From the NCBI GenBank assembly GCA_016871915.1, contig VHBP01000006.1:1-60824 (forward strand): 60,824 nucleotides of DNA. The letters are read 5' to 3'. Under the pieces are notes generated by a model. It ran no database searches. It was not told where the DNA came from and saw only the letters and a list, made by a program, of their open reading frames with translations. This DNA comes from Gemmatimonadota bacterium (GTDB taxonomy: Bacteria; Gemmatimonadota; Gemmatimonadetes; Gemmatimonadales; Gemmatimonadaceae). How positions within the stretch are numbered: the stretch's first letter is position 1; every line of letters starts with the position of its first letter. This document shows, piece by piece, positions 10,535 through 19,353 of the stretch. A program made the translations under genes and the position numbers.

Positions 10535-11842
10535 TCAGTCGGTGAGCACCGTGGCGCTGGTCGGGTCGATGAGACCCTCGACCAGCGCCACGGACGCTTT
10601 GGCCGCGCCAAGTCCCTCGTTCACGACCCCCAGAGCGGCCGCGCCAGCTCGCTCGCGCGTATCCGGCTCCGTGAGGAGGATGCGCAGGGCGCGCGCGAGC
10701 GACTCCGCATCGGTCACCGCCTCCGCCCCACGGGCCGCGAGCAAGAGCGACGCATCGCGACTCCGCCGATGCTGCGGCCCGAACACCACCGGCACACCGA
10801 ACGAGGCGGGCTCGATCACCGAGTGGAGTCCCGCTGCATGGAAGCCGCCCCCCACGTACGCCGCATCGGCGAGGGCGTAGAGCTCGTGCAAGACGCCGAC
10901 GCGATCGACCAACACCACATCGTCATCGGCTGATGCGTTCGCGAGTCGCGCGCACCGCAGCCCGGCCTCGGCGGTCCAGCGCTCGAGGGGCCCGAGATGT
11001 CCGTCCGAGGGTTCGTGCGGTGCGATGATCAGCCGTGCGACAGGTACCGTCGCGCGAACCTCGCGCCAGGCCGCCACGAGCACCGTCTCATCGCTCGGCC
11101 AGGTCGAGCCCGCGACCACGGTGGGTCGATCGCTCACGAGCGGTGCGAGGAGCGCGCTCGTCCGATCGGTCGCCGCGGTGCGTATCGCGCACTGGTCGTA
11201 GCGGGTATCACCCGTGACGGTGATCCGGTCGCGATGCACGCCGAGGGCCACGAGGCGGTCGGCGTCGGCGGGATCGATCGCGCCGACCGCATCCAGCGCG
11301 GCATAGGCATCTCCGAGCAGTGCTGACGCGAGCGTACCGCTCCGACCCGACCCCTCGCTCAACGTGGCGGAGATCATCCCGAGTCGCACCCCGCGCGTGT
11401 GCGCGCGCTCAGTGAGCCGTGGCCAGAGATCGAGCTTCGAGACCACGAGGGCGGTGGGTCGCAGCGCGTCGAGCAGCGCCTCGGCGGCACGGGTGGAATC
11501 GAAGGGAAGGGGCCCAGCGAGATCGACCGGGAGGTGCGACGCGAAACGCGCGGCGCTCGGCGAGAAGTAGGTGTAGAGGAGCTGCCAGGATGGGTGCGCG
11601 GCGCGGAGCGCACGGAGCACCGGGTCCGCCATCAGCCCCTCCCCCACCGAGGGGGCGTGCACCCAGAGGAGAGGGCGCGTGGGGTCGCGATGTGCCGTGC
11701 CCCACGCCACCAGGTTCGCGCGGGCTTCGTGGCGATCGCGGAGCGACCGGACGAGCTTGCTCTCCCCTGGGAGGGGGAGGAGGGTCAGGAGGGTCGCGGC
11801 GCGCGCGACCCCTTCATAGACGGGGGAGAGGAGCGGGTGCAT
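10535..11842 (-). CDS. waaA: 3-deoxy-D-manno-octulosonic acid (Kdo) transferase
   Basis: A 435-residue GT30-type glycosyltransferase that adds Kdo to the lipid A precursor on the cytoplasmic face of the inner membrane. Visible are the N-terminal membrane-anchor segment, LLWVHAPSVGEGLMADPVLRAL (acceptor-site Glu in the SVGE motif), VVAGSTWPSDETVLVAAW, LIIAPHEPSDGHL and the donor-site AAYVGGGFHAAGLHSVIEPASFGVPVVFGP. In the segment that reads TELWP in E. coli KdtA this protein has SKLDLWP. It implies an LPS-bearing Gram-negative envelope. It converges on atpC with a 12-nt gap. Confidence 0.92.
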   Translation of the reverse strand: MHPLLSPVYEGVARAATLLTLLPLPGESKLVRSLRDRHEARANLVAWGTAHRDPTRPLLWVHAPSVGEGLMADPVLRALRAAHPSWQLLYTYFSPSAARFASHLPVDLAGPLPFDSTRAAEALLDALRPTALVVSKLDLWPRLTERAHTRGVRLGMISATLSEGSGRSGTLASALLGDAYAALDAVGAIDPADADRLVALGVHRDRITVTGDTRYDQCAIRTAATDRTSALLAPLVSDRPTVVAGSTWPSDETVLVAAWREVRATVPVARLIIAPHEPSDGHLGPLERWTAEAGLRCARLANASADDDVVLVDRVGVLHELYALADAAYVGGGFHAAGLHSVIEPASFGVPVVFGPQHRRSRDASLLLAARGAEAVTDAESLARALRILLTEPDTRERAGAAALGVVNEGLGAAKASVALVEGLIDPTSATVLTD

Positions 11843-11869
11843 CGCGGTGGAGGGGCGATGCGTCGAGGG

Positions 11870-12589
11870 TCAGCGGCCGTGCGGGGCGCCGGGAGTACCG
11901 CTACGCGGGGCGGCCTTGGCCTGCTCCGCGAGCGCGGCCTCGATCGCGCGCTGGAAGGCCTCGTACGGCTGCGCCCCGACCAATGGGCGACCGCCGACGA
12001 GGAAGCTGGGGGTGGACCCCACGCCGATCTGCGTGGCGCGCGCGTAGTCGGCGTCGACGAGCCCCTTCATCTCGCGGCTGTCCATGCAGGTGGCGTACCG
12101 CCGCTGATCGAGGGGGATCCCACGTGCGAGGGAGTCGAGGACGACGCGGATGTCCCGCCGCGCCCCCCAGCTCCGTTGCGTGCGGAAGAGGGCATCGGCG
12201 GCGGGCCAGAACTGCTCCTGCTCCGCCGCACACATCGCGAACTCGTGCGTGGCGGGGGCGTTCGGGTGCGTGCTCGCGATCGGGAAGTTCATGTAGGCGA
12301 TCTGCACCTTCCCGGTGCGTACGTAGTCCCGATCGATCTGCGGGAGGGTCTCCTCATGCCACTTCTTGCAGAACGGGCACTGGAAGTCGGAGATGACGAC
12401 GATCCAGAGGGCGTCGCTCTTCCCGCGGACACGGCCCCGGTCAGCACGAGCGAGGCGGGCGTCCCGCTCGGTGGTGGGGGAGACCGCACTGGCCCCGGCC
12501 GGCGAACGAGTGGCTGGGGCCGGGGCGGGGCGCTGCGCCCCAGCCGCGAGGGGGGCGAGGAGGGCCGAGAGGAGGAGCAGACGGATCAT
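11870..12589 (-). CDS. DsbA-like periplasmic thiol oxidoreductase
   Basis: A 239-residue protein from ATG 12587-12589. The signal peptide is MIRLLLLSALLAPLAAGAQ. The thioredoxin-fold active site is C71-P-F-C74 in VVISDFQCPFCKKWHEET, and the cis-Pro loop is VGSTPSFLVGG. An alpha-helical insert follows with MCAAEQEQFW. This is the thioredoxin_4/DsbA layout, oxidising or shuffling disulfides in exported proteins. Two extra Cys lie in the helical part. It lies downstream of waaA's start on the same strand and is transcribed divergently from the susC cluster, whose products carry paired cysteines. A CRP-like site lies between the two. Confidence 0.85.
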   Translation of the reverse strand: MIRLLLLSALLAPLAAGAQRPAPAPATRSPAGASAVSPTTERDARLARADRGRVRGKSDALWIVVISDFQCPFCKKWHEETLPQIDRDYVRTGKVQIAYMNFPIASTHPNAPATHEFAMCAAEQEQFWPAADALFRTQRSWGARRDIRVVLDSLARGIPLDQRRYATCMDSREMKGLVDADYARATQIGVGSTPSFLVGGRPLVGAQPYEAFQRAIEAALAEQAKAAPRSGTPGAPHGR

Positions 12590-12841
12590 GAAGGGGAAGC
12601 TAACGCGGGTTTGTGACGGGATCGCGGCCGGCGGAGTAGCACAGGTGGACGACGATCTCCATTTGTGATTTTTGTCACAAACGGATTCGCTTTCCGATTT
12701 GGGTAGTGGAACAATCGGGACGCTCAAGGGTTGCGCGGTTCTTGACCCGAGCGTTACCGTATCGGTTCTCTGGGCCCCCGGCCATCCGGCTGGGGTGCAG
12801 GTGTTGCGTGCAGTCGAACCCCCTTTCACAGAGGTATGCAC
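12590..12841. promoter_or_regulatory. Divergent regulatory region between dsbA-like and susC genes
   Basis: A 252-nt gap without a gene, notably more AT-rich in 12655-12715 than its surroundings. It contains the CRP-type palindrome at 12662-12681 and a possible -35-like TTGACC at 12742. I cannot place a -10 hexamer at the right spacing. Confidence 0.5.
12662..12681. promoter_or_regulatory. CRP/FNR-type palindromic operator in the dsbA/susC gap
   Basis: TTTGTGA-TTTTTG-TCACAAA has perfect 7-bp arms and matches TGTGA-N6-TCACA. It is 81 nt from the DsbA-like start and 161 nt from the susC start, so it could control either direction. Confidence 0.62.
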
Positions 12842-15800
12842 ATGCAGGGACGCAACGGGATGCGGAGGCTCGCCGCCTCCATCCTCGCGCTGATCCTCTC
12901 GGTGGGCTCGGCCTCGGTGGCGTTCGCGCAGGGTAGCGCGACGATCACCGGCCGGGTGACCAGCGACGCGGGTCAGCCGCTCTATGGTGCCAACATCACC
13001 ATCGAGGCGCTCGCCATCTCGGTGGGCACGAACGAGGAAGGTCGTTACACCATCACCATCCCGGGCGCCCGTGCGCGCGGGCAGCAGGCGGTCCTCCGGG
13101 CGCGTTCCATCGGCTACGTCCCGGCGGTGAAGACCATCACGGTCTCAGCCGGCTCGCAGACGCACGATTTCCAGCTCAAGCAGGACGTGAACCGCCTCAG
13201 CCAGGTCGTCGTGACCGGCGTGTCGGGCGCCACCGAGGTGAAGAAGCTCCCCTTCACCGTGGCGCAGGTGACCGCTGAGGACATGCCGGTCCCGGGTGCC
13301 AACCCCCTCGCGCAGCTCGCGGGGAAGGTGCCGGGTGCCAACATCGTCTCGGCCTCGGGTCGCCCCGGCGCCGCGCCGGCGGTCATCCTCCGTGGTCCCC
13401 AGTCGATCAACGCCTCGGGCCGTGGCCAGGACCCCCTCTACATCATCGACGGCGTCATCTCGCAGGGCGGGATCCAGGACATCAACCCGCAGGACATCGA
13501 GAACGTCGAGGTCGTGAAGGGGGCCGCTGCCTCCTCGCTCTACGGGTCACGCGCCGGCAACGGCGTCATCCAGATCACGACCAAGTCCGGCAAGAACGCC
13601 GGTGAGGGCGTGCGCTTCCGCTCGCTTTTGGAGTACGGCCAGTCCGACATCGAGCGCGAATACCAATACCCGCGCACGCATTTCATGCTGATGAACGAGG
13701 ACTACTCCCGCTACTGCATTACTGTCTCGGGGGCCCCGGATTGCGCGAACCATCGCGACATCGAGACCGAGGCGCTTCGCATCAACGATCAGGGCACCTT
13801 CGCCGCGCTTACCCCCGCAAACTTCGTGAACGACGCTGGAATCGCCCGTAACCCGGGGCCGCTCAACGCTCGGTCGCTCTATCAGATCTCGCCCTATGTC
13901 CGTTCCTACAACCCGATCCAGGCGGTGCTGACCAACGGCCAGACCTGGAATGGGACTTTCGACGCGACGGGGCGCATCTCTCGGACAAACTTTTTCGCCT
14001 CGGCGAACCAGTTCCGGCAGGAGGGCGCGGTGCTCTTCATGCGCGGCTACACCCGTACGGCGCTCCGCCTCAACGTCGACCAGCAGCTCGCTTCCTCCTG
14101 GAACTTCTCGGTGCGCACGAACTATACTGACGCCCAGGACTGGAACTCGGGCTTCAACTGGTTCCGCGTGACCCGCCAGCCGGCCAGCGCGAACCTCCTG
14201 CGGCGCGACTCGAAGGGTCGTCTCTTCATTCGCACCGTTGTTCAGCAGCAGGGTGCGCAGAACGAGAATCCGATGTACAACGCGGAGCAGTTCCGGCCGC
14301 TCAACCGCATCGGCCGCTTCCTCGGGCAGGCGACCTCCCGCTGGCAGCCGCTCACCTGGATCGACGTCGAGGGCAATTTCGGCTTCGACACCCGCAACAA
14401 TCACCAGCAGACGAAGACCGAGAAGGAGTATCGCTGCACCACCTGTGCCTCCCCGAATCCCGGCAGCATGTCGGTGAGCTCCAACCGGTCCTACTCGCTT
14501 AACGCCTCGACCGATATTACGGCGCGTGGCTCGTTCTTCGGTGACAAGCTCAATTCTCGCCTCTCCTTCCGCGGCCTCTATGAGGCCCAGGATGACCGCG
14601 GTGTCTCGGGCTCTGGTTCCACGCTTGTCGTGCCGGGCCTGAACACGATTAACGCGACGCTCGCGAGCACCCGCTCGGCCTCCAACTATAACCAGACGGT
14701 CCGGCAGATCGGCGTGTTCGCCAATCTCGACCTCGACTGGCAGGGCAAGTATATCGTGAGCGGCCTCGTTCGCCGGGATGGTGCCTCACTCTTTGGTGCC
14801 GCAAACCGGTGGCAGACCTACGGTCGTGGCTCGGTCGCCTACCGCCTCAGCGAGGAGTCGTGGTTCGGCGTCGACGCGATCTCGGACCTCAAGTTTCGCG
14901 CCTCGGTCGGTCAGGCGGGGAACCGCCCGCCGTTCGGCGCGATCTTCGAGACCTACTCGCTCTCGGCCGGTCTGATCGGCGGCCTCGGGCAGATCGGGAA
15001 TCCGAACCTCGCTCCAGAGGTTTCGACTGAGACCGAGATCGGGTTTGACCTCGAGCTCTTCAACAAGTATGGCCTCACGGTCACCAACGCCCGGAACATC
15101 ATCGACGGGCAGATCATGCCGGTGCCGGTGCCGACGATCGGTGGCTTCACGTCGCAGTGGTCAAATGTGGGCGAGCTTTCCAACAACACCTTTGAAGTGT
15201 CGCTCAACATCCCGGTCATCCAGACCCGCGACCTGAATTATTCGGTTCGCCTGAATTACGACCGCACCACCTCAGAGATTTCCAGGCTCGACATCCCGGA
15301 GTTCTTCTACAGCGCCGCCGGCCAGCAGGGCTCGGAGACGATGTTCAAGATCTTCCAAGGTGGCCGCATGGGCGAGATCTTCGGCCGTCGCTTCATCAAG
15401 AACTGCTCTGACCTGCCGGCGGGCTTCGCCGAGCAGTGTGGTGGTCCAGGGTCGCAGTACCAAAGGAACTCCGACGGTTTCATCGTCTGGACGGGTGGCG
15501 CCTCGCTCGACGAAGGGATCACCAAGAACCTCTGGTTCACTCGTCTTGCCGCGGCCAATGCCCCTTGGGGCGGCGGTACCGGAAAGGAGGCGCTCAATTG
15601 GGGGCTCCCGATTCTCTTCCGCGACGCTACGGGGGCGGTGCCGGTCGTCTCGGTCGGTCAGGCTCTCCCGCGCTATCGCTGGTCGACGGCACAGCAGTTC
15701 TCGTACAAGCGCCTGACGGCCTATGCGCTCTTCGACGCCACGATCGGCAAGTCGGTGTGGAACGAGGCGCGGCAGTGGTCGTTGGGTGACTTCATGCACC

Positions 15801-16174
15801 GCGAGGCGGATCAGGCCGGCCGCGGCGTCGCGGACGCGAAGCCAATCGGCTATTACTTCCGTGCCACCTCGACGGGCGGCATTGGCGGCATTTACGACGT
15901 GCTCGCGCCGAACAACAATACGGTCGAGGACGCCTCGTTCGTCAAGCTTCGTGAGCTCTCAGTTGGCTACCGTATCGGCCGGTTGGCCGGTGTCGGCGAC
16001 TGGGCGCTGACCCTCGTGGGCCGTAACCTCCTAACCTTCTCCGACTACCGAGGCTTCGATCCCGAGGTCGGCGTGGGCGGCGGGGGCTTGGGCTCGGGAG
16101 TGCTCAATGCGATTGATGCCTACGGCTTTCCCAATCTTCGCACTATCTCGTTTGCTTTGAGCACCAGCTTCTGA
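12842..16174 (+). CDS. SusC/RagA-type TonB-linked outer membrane protein
   Basis: A 1110-residue outer-membrane importer. ATG 12842 is preferred over ATG 12836 because GAGG ends 7 nt upstream of it; ATG 12860 is also possible. A signal peptide (RRLAASILALILSVGSASVAFAQ) precedes a carboxypeptidase-regulatory-like domain (ITGRVTSDAGQPLYGANITI). The TonB plug follows (LAGKVPGANIVSASGRPG, PLYIIDGVI, IENVEVVKGAAASSLYGSRA) and then the 22-strand barrel ending in ISFALSTSF with the terminal Phe of Bam substrates. Three close cysteine pairs lie in barrel loops: C292/C301, C532/C535 and C855/C866. The substrate is unknown and no glycosidase is nearby. A 14-bp hairpin separates it from susD. Confidence 0.93.
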   Translation: MQGRNGMRRLAASILALILSVGSASVAFAQGSATITGRVTSDAGQPLYGANITIEALAISVGTNEEGRYTITIPGARARGQQAVLRARSIGYVPAVKTITVSAGSQTHDFQLKQDVNRLSQVVVTGVSGATEVKKLPFTVAQVTAEDMPVPGANPLAQLAGKVPGANIVSASGRPGAAPAVILRGPQSINASGRGQDPLYIIDGVISQGGIQDINPQDIENVEVVKGAAASSLYGSRAGNGVIQITTKSGKNAGEGVRFRSLLEYGQSDIEREYQYPRTHFMLMNEDYSRYCITVSGAPDCANHRDIETEALRINDQGTFAALTPANFVNDAGIARNPGPLNARSLYQISPYVRSYNPIQAVLTNGQTWNGTFDATGRISRTNFFASANQFRQEGAVLFMRGYTRTALRLNVDQQLASSWNFSVRTNYTDAQDWNSGFNWFRVTRQPASANLLRRDSKGRLFIRTVVQQQGAQNENPMYNAEQFRPLNRIGRFLGQATSRWQPLTWIDVEGNFGFDTRNNHQQTKTEKEYRCTTCASPNPGSMSVSSNRSYSLNASTDITARGSFFGDKLNSRLSFRGLYEAQDDRGVSGSGSTLVVPGLNTINATLASTRSASNYNQTVRQIGVFANLDLDWQGKYIVSGLVRRDGASLFGAANRWQTYGRGSVAYRLSEESWFGVDAISDLKFRASVGQAGNRPPFGAIFETYSLSAGLIGGLGQIGNPNLAPEVSTETEIGFDLELFNKYGLTVTNARNIIDGQIMPVPVPTIGGFTSQWSNVGELSNNTFEVSLNIPVIQTRDLNYSVRLNYDRTTSEISRLDIPEFFYSAAGQQGSETMFKIFQGGRMGEIFGRRFIKNCSDLPAGFAEQCGGPGSQYQRNSDGFIVWTGGASLDEGITKNLWFTRLAAANAPWGGGTGKEALNWGLPILFRDATGAVPVVSVGQALPRYRWSTAQQFSYKRLTAYALFDATIGKSVWNEARQWSLGDFMHREADQAGRGVADAKPIGYYFRATSTGGIGGIYDVLAPNNNTVEDASFVKLRELSVGYRIGRLAGVGDWALTLVGRNLLTFSDYRGFDPEVGVGGGGLGSGVLNAIDAYGFPNLRTISFALSTSF

Positions 16175-16182
16175 TGCGGTTC

Positions 16183-16214
16183 CCCGCCCGGTCGGTGTGA
16201 ACCGACCGGGCGGG
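16183..16214 (+). terminator. Perfect 14-bp hairpin between susC and susD
   Basis: CCCGCCCGGTCGGT (16183-16196) pairs with ACCGACCGGGCGGG (16201-16214) around GTGA. No T-run follows directly, and susD begins 25 nt later. It more likely tunes relative expression or protects the susC mRNA 3' end than stops transcription fully. Confidence 0.7.
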
Positions 16215-16239
16215 CATCCAACTTTTCTGAGGATTGAGA

Positions 16240-17841
16240 ATGCGATTCAACACTCGAATGGTCAGCGCCGTTGCGCTCTTGGGCCTCGCCGCCTGCGGTG
16301 ATGGGCTCGACGTGCGCAATCAAGATGTGCCTGACGTAGCGCGTGTGCTCTTCGACGCCGCGTCCGTGGAACAGGCCGTCGCAGGGCTCGGGCCGCAGCT
16401 GAACAACATCCAGCGTCAATCGACGTCTGTGAACACCCAGGCCAAGATCCTGTCGGAGGAGACCTTCGCTACCGTCGCGAACTTCGGCATGGCGGCGCGT
16501 GTGGCCAATCGCTCGCTCATCTCGAACGAGTTGGGCAATGACAATGCAAGCGGTAATGCGGCAGAGTTCAATCAATTTCATCGGGTGCAGCGTCTAGCCT
16601 TTAACGCCATCACGGCATACAAGAACCTTCGCGCTGGAGGGAAGGCGGGGCTTGTTGCCGCGGATGAGAATCGGATGCGCGCGTTCGCGTACCTCATCGC
16701 CGGCCAGGCGGTCGGGAATCTGTCGATTGCGTTTGACTCGGTGGCCGTCGGCTATGAGGGAATGTCGACCACTGAGATCCCCGGTTTCATCGGGGCTTCT
16801 GCCGCGAACGCGAAGGCGATGGAGTTCCTCGATTCAGCAGCCACGATCGCCGGCCGTACGATGTCGACGCTGCCGAACACTTGGATCAGTGGTCTAACTC
16901 TGACGCAGGCGCAGTTTATCCAGCTCGCCCGCAGCTATCGAGCGCGCATCCGAGCAGCAGCAGCACGGACGCCGGCAGAGCGGGCCGCTCTGCCCTGGGC
17001 AACCATCATCGCCGACGCGACCAACGGCATCACCGCCGACCACCTCATTTCGATCAACGGAACAACGGGGTGGAGTGCTGGGTTCGATGCATCGCAGATC
17101 TACATTCCGGGCGGGTGGCACTCCGTCCCAATGAGTTATGCCGGGATGGCGGACACCTCGGGCGCCTACCAGGCCTGGATCGCGACCTCGGCGGGGAGCC
17201 GTCGGGCCTTCCTCGTCACCACGCCGGACAAGCGTTGGCCGCAGGGGTCGACCCGTGGTGCGGCCTGCACCGTGGCGGCGAGCTGCACGGGGCAGCAGAC
17301 GGTCAATAACATCCTCCCGGCCGGCCAGTACATCCGGAACCGTCCTCCGGGTGACGACGTCGTCGCCGCCGGAAGCGGGGAGTCATTCTATGATCACCGC
17401 CGGTATGGGCTCGGGCAGTTCAACACCTCGGTGCCCAGTAATTACGTCGACATGTCGAAGGTCGAAATTGACCTGCTTGCGGCTGAGGGGTACATCCGCA
17501 CCGGGAACACCGCAGCAGCGGTCGCCCTGATCAATGTGTCGCGTCTCAGAAATGGGTTGCCCGCGGTGACCAGCACGGGTGTGCCGGTGGGCAACGCCTG
17601 TGTACCGAAGCTGCCGAACGGGACCTGCGGCTCGCTTCTTGAGGCGATGAAGTACGAGAAGCGCATGGAGACGGCGTTCACTGGCTATATGATCTGGTTC
17701 ACTGACAGCCGCGGTTGGGGAGATCTTCCCCGGGGCACGGCGATCGAGTGGCCGGTCCCGTACCAAGAGATGCAGGCCCGGTTGCAGCCGTACTACAATG
17801 GGAGCAAGGCGACGACCGCCGCTTCCACCTACGGCTTCTGA
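16240..17841 (+). CDS. SusD/RagB-type outer membrane lipoprotein
   Basis: A 533-residue partner lid for SusC. ATG 16240 follows GAGGATTGAG and gives MRFNTRMVSAVALLGLAACGDG, with lipobox LAAC (Cys20 for lipidation). The TPR-rich SusD fold is indicated by FAYLIAGQAVGNLSIAFDSVAVGYEG, RSYRARIRAAAARTPAERAA and the C-terminal LEAMKYEKRMETAFTGYMIWFTDSRGWGDLPRGT, a SusD hallmark. Two close cysteine pairs, C343/C349 and C454/C463, suggest disulfide-stapled loops. It should sit on the outer leaflet and close the SusC barrel after ligand capture. The ligand cannot be inferred. Confidence 0.92.
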   Translation: MRFNTRMVSAVALLGLAACGDGLDVRNQDVPDVARVLFDAASVEQAVAGLGPQLNNIQRQSTSVNTQAKILSEETFATVANFGMAARVANRSLISNELGNDNASGNAAEFNQFHRVQRLAFNAITAYKNLRAGGKAGLVAADENRMRAFAYLIAGQAVGNLSIAFDSVAVGYEGMSTTEIPGFIGASAANAKAMEFLDSAATIAGRTMSTLPNTWISGLTLTQAQFIQLARSYRARIRAAAARTPAERAALPWATIIADATNGITADHLISINGTTGWSAGFDASQIYIPGGWHSVPMSYAGMADTSGAYQAWIATSAGSRRAFLVTTPDKRWPQGSTRGAACTVAASCTGQQTVNNILPAGQYIRNRPPGDDVVAAGSGESFYDHRRYGLGQFNTSVPSNYVDMSKVEIDLLAAEGYIRTGNTAAAVALINVSRLRNGLPAVTSTGVPVGNACVPKLPNGTCGSLLEAMKYEKRMETAFTGYMIWFTDSRGWGDLPRGTAIEWPVPYQEMQARLQPYYNGSKATTAASTYGF

Positions 17842-17850
17842 TCGAGGCGA

Positions 17851-18354
17851 ATGCTTCATGACCTCCGTGACCGGCGGGTGGGTCTCACCCGCCGGCTCAC
17901 GGCCGGGCTCTGCGCGGGGCTCCTCGCGTTCCAGCTCGGATGCCACACCTACCGGCCGATGCAGGAGCCGGTGCCGGCAGCGGGTCGCGAGGTCGCGGTC
18001 GAGTTGAACGATCGCGGACGCCTGATGGTCGCAGGACAGTTGGGCGAGTCGGTGTGGCGGGTCGACGGCACGTTGGTCAGCTCCACCGATTCGATGATCA
18101 CGATGAGGGTGTCACGGACGGTGCAGGTGCGGGGATCCACTGCGGTCTGGGCCGGGGAATCGGTGCAGATCCCGCAGGCCGGGGTGCGAGGGTATCGGCT
18201 CCGGGAGTTCTCGCGAGGGAGGTCGGTGGCGTTGGCGGTGGGGATCGTAGGGGTCCTCGTCTTCCTGGCGACATCGCTCGACCTGTTCGGTGGCGGGTCT
18301 GAAAAGCCCGATCCCACCGACCCCTGTCCGCCGAACTGCACGAACGACAGGTAG
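17851..18354 (+). CDS. Small lipoprotein-like protein with C-terminal membrane segment
   Basis: A 167-residue hypothetical protein that starts at ATG 17851, 9 nt after susD, so it belongs to the same transcript. The N-terminal hydrophobic stretch LTAGLCAGLLAFQLGCHTYRP ends in a lipobox-like LGC. A small beta-rich middle (VELNDRGRLMVAGQLGE, TMRVSRTVQVRG) follows, then a transmembrane helix (VALAVGIVGVLVFLATSLDLF) and a tail with a cysteine pair C159/C163 (DPCPPNCTNDR). I do not recognise a family. It is probably an accessory of the Sus-type system. Confidence 0.7.
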   Translation: MLHDLRDRRVGLTRRLTAGLCAGLLAFQLGCHTYRPMQEPVPAAGREVAVELNDRGRLMVAGQLGESVWRVDGTLVSSTDSMITMRVSRTVQVRGSTAVWAGESVQIPQAGVRGYRLREFSRGRSVALAVGIVGVLVFLATSLDLFGGGSEKPDPTDPCPPNCTNDR

Positions 18355-18410
18355 GCGGCCCCGTGCCGCGCTCATCCCCAGGTTTCGCTCACTCCATGGA
18401 GTTCTCTCTG

Positions 18411-19274
18411 ATGCGTCTCTCTCGATTCTCTCTCTTCGCCGCCCTGCTCCTGGGCGCGGTCGGATGCAAGGAAGCGGATCTCGCGCCGGTCGTGGCGAAG
18501 ATCCCACCCCTCGCCTTCGTCCGGTACATCAACGCGGTGCCTGACACGCTCAACACCACGGTCCGCTGGATCGACAAGGTGGCGTTCACGCCGCAGACCT
18601 TCACCAACGTCCCCTTCCGTGGGATGGGTCAGGGTGGGTATCAGGGGTTGGAGGCCGGGCCGCGCACGCTCCGCGTCTTCACCTATGACCCGAACCTCAA
18701 CTCGTCCACGAACGGGCTCGGGGCGGAGACCAAGCAGCTCACCGAGCTGACCCACACCTTCGAGGCGGGCCAGTACTACACCCTCCTCCACCTCGGGTAC
18801 GCCCGGACTGGCTCGACCCCGGCGCAGCGCGTCCTCGTGATCAAGGACCAGCTCCCGGCGGCGAGCACCAACGTCGCGATCCGTGCGATCCACGCGGGGC
18901 TCGGGATCGCCAACGTCGACCTCCACGCGACCGCCACGGCCACGACGACGCTCGTCGGGTCGACCCCGGCCTTCGCGAACGTGGGGTTGACGAACGGCAC
19001 CGCGGGCATCTCGGCGTATGCCGCGCGTGCGGCGGGCGCCTTCGCGATCCAGGCCGCTGCGACCGGCACGACGACCTCGCTCGTCGCCGCCACGGCACCG
19101 GCCGGTGTCGCTGGCACCACGACCGCGGACCCGATCGCGGGTTCGACTGTCGGGGGCTCGGTCATGACGGCGATCGCCTTCCCGGCCGCCGTGGCGGGTT
19201 CCAAGGCGGCCGCCGCGGCCGCGCCGACGATCCTCTTCTTCCTCGATCGTCAGCCGGCTCGCACCACGCCGTAA
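18411..19274 (+). CDS. DUF4397-type lipoprotein
   Basis: A 287-residue protein. ATG 18411 is chosen because GGAG lies 9 nt upstream; ATG 18396 in frame is the alternative. MRLSRFSLFAALLLGAVGCKEA is a lipoprotein signal with lipobox AVGC. The body has two beta-sandwich repeats of the DUF4397 kind: FVRYINAVPDTLNTTVRW with LEAGPRTLRVF and YTLLHLGYA, then VAIRAIHAGLGIANVDLHAT. The Ala-rich C-terminus (GGSVMTAIAFPAAVAGSK) looks low-complexity. It is likely cell-surface; ligand unknown. It closes the susC-led transcript, since a strong hairpin follows at 19301. Confidence 0.8.
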   Translation: MRLSRFSLFAALLLGAVGCKEADLAPVVAKIPPLAFVRYINAVPDTLNTTVRWIDKVAFTPQTFTNVPFRGMGQGGYQGLEAGPRTLRVFTYDPNLNSSTNGLGAETKQLTELTHTFEAGQYYTLLHLGYARTGSTPAQRVLVIKDQLPAASTNVAIRAIHAGLGIANVDLHATATATTTLVGSTPAFANVGLTNGTAGISAYAARAAGAFAIQAAATGTTTSLVAATAPAGVAGTTTADPIAGSTVGGSVMTAIAFPAAVAGSKAAAAAAPTILFFLDRQPARTTP

Positions 19275-19300
19275 GTCTCAAGGGGCTCGCCCTTGCGATC

Positions 19301-19336
19301 AGCGGCCACCGACCATTGACTTGGTCGGTGGCCGCT
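19301..19336 (+). terminator. Strong 15-bp hairpin terminator
   Basis: AGCGGCCACCGACCA (19301-19315) pairs perfectly with TGGTCGGTGGCCGCT (19322-19336) around TTGACT, followed by GGGCTTTCC. It probably ends the susC-susD-lipoprotein transcript. The T-tract is weak. Confidence 0.7.
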
Positions 19337-19353
19337 GGGCTTTCCCCCCCATC

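Noticed and set aside
12742-12770. sigma-70 promoter with -35 TTGACC upstream of susC
   Set aside because: No -10 hexamer occurs at 16-18 nt spacing; too weak to annotate as a promoter.
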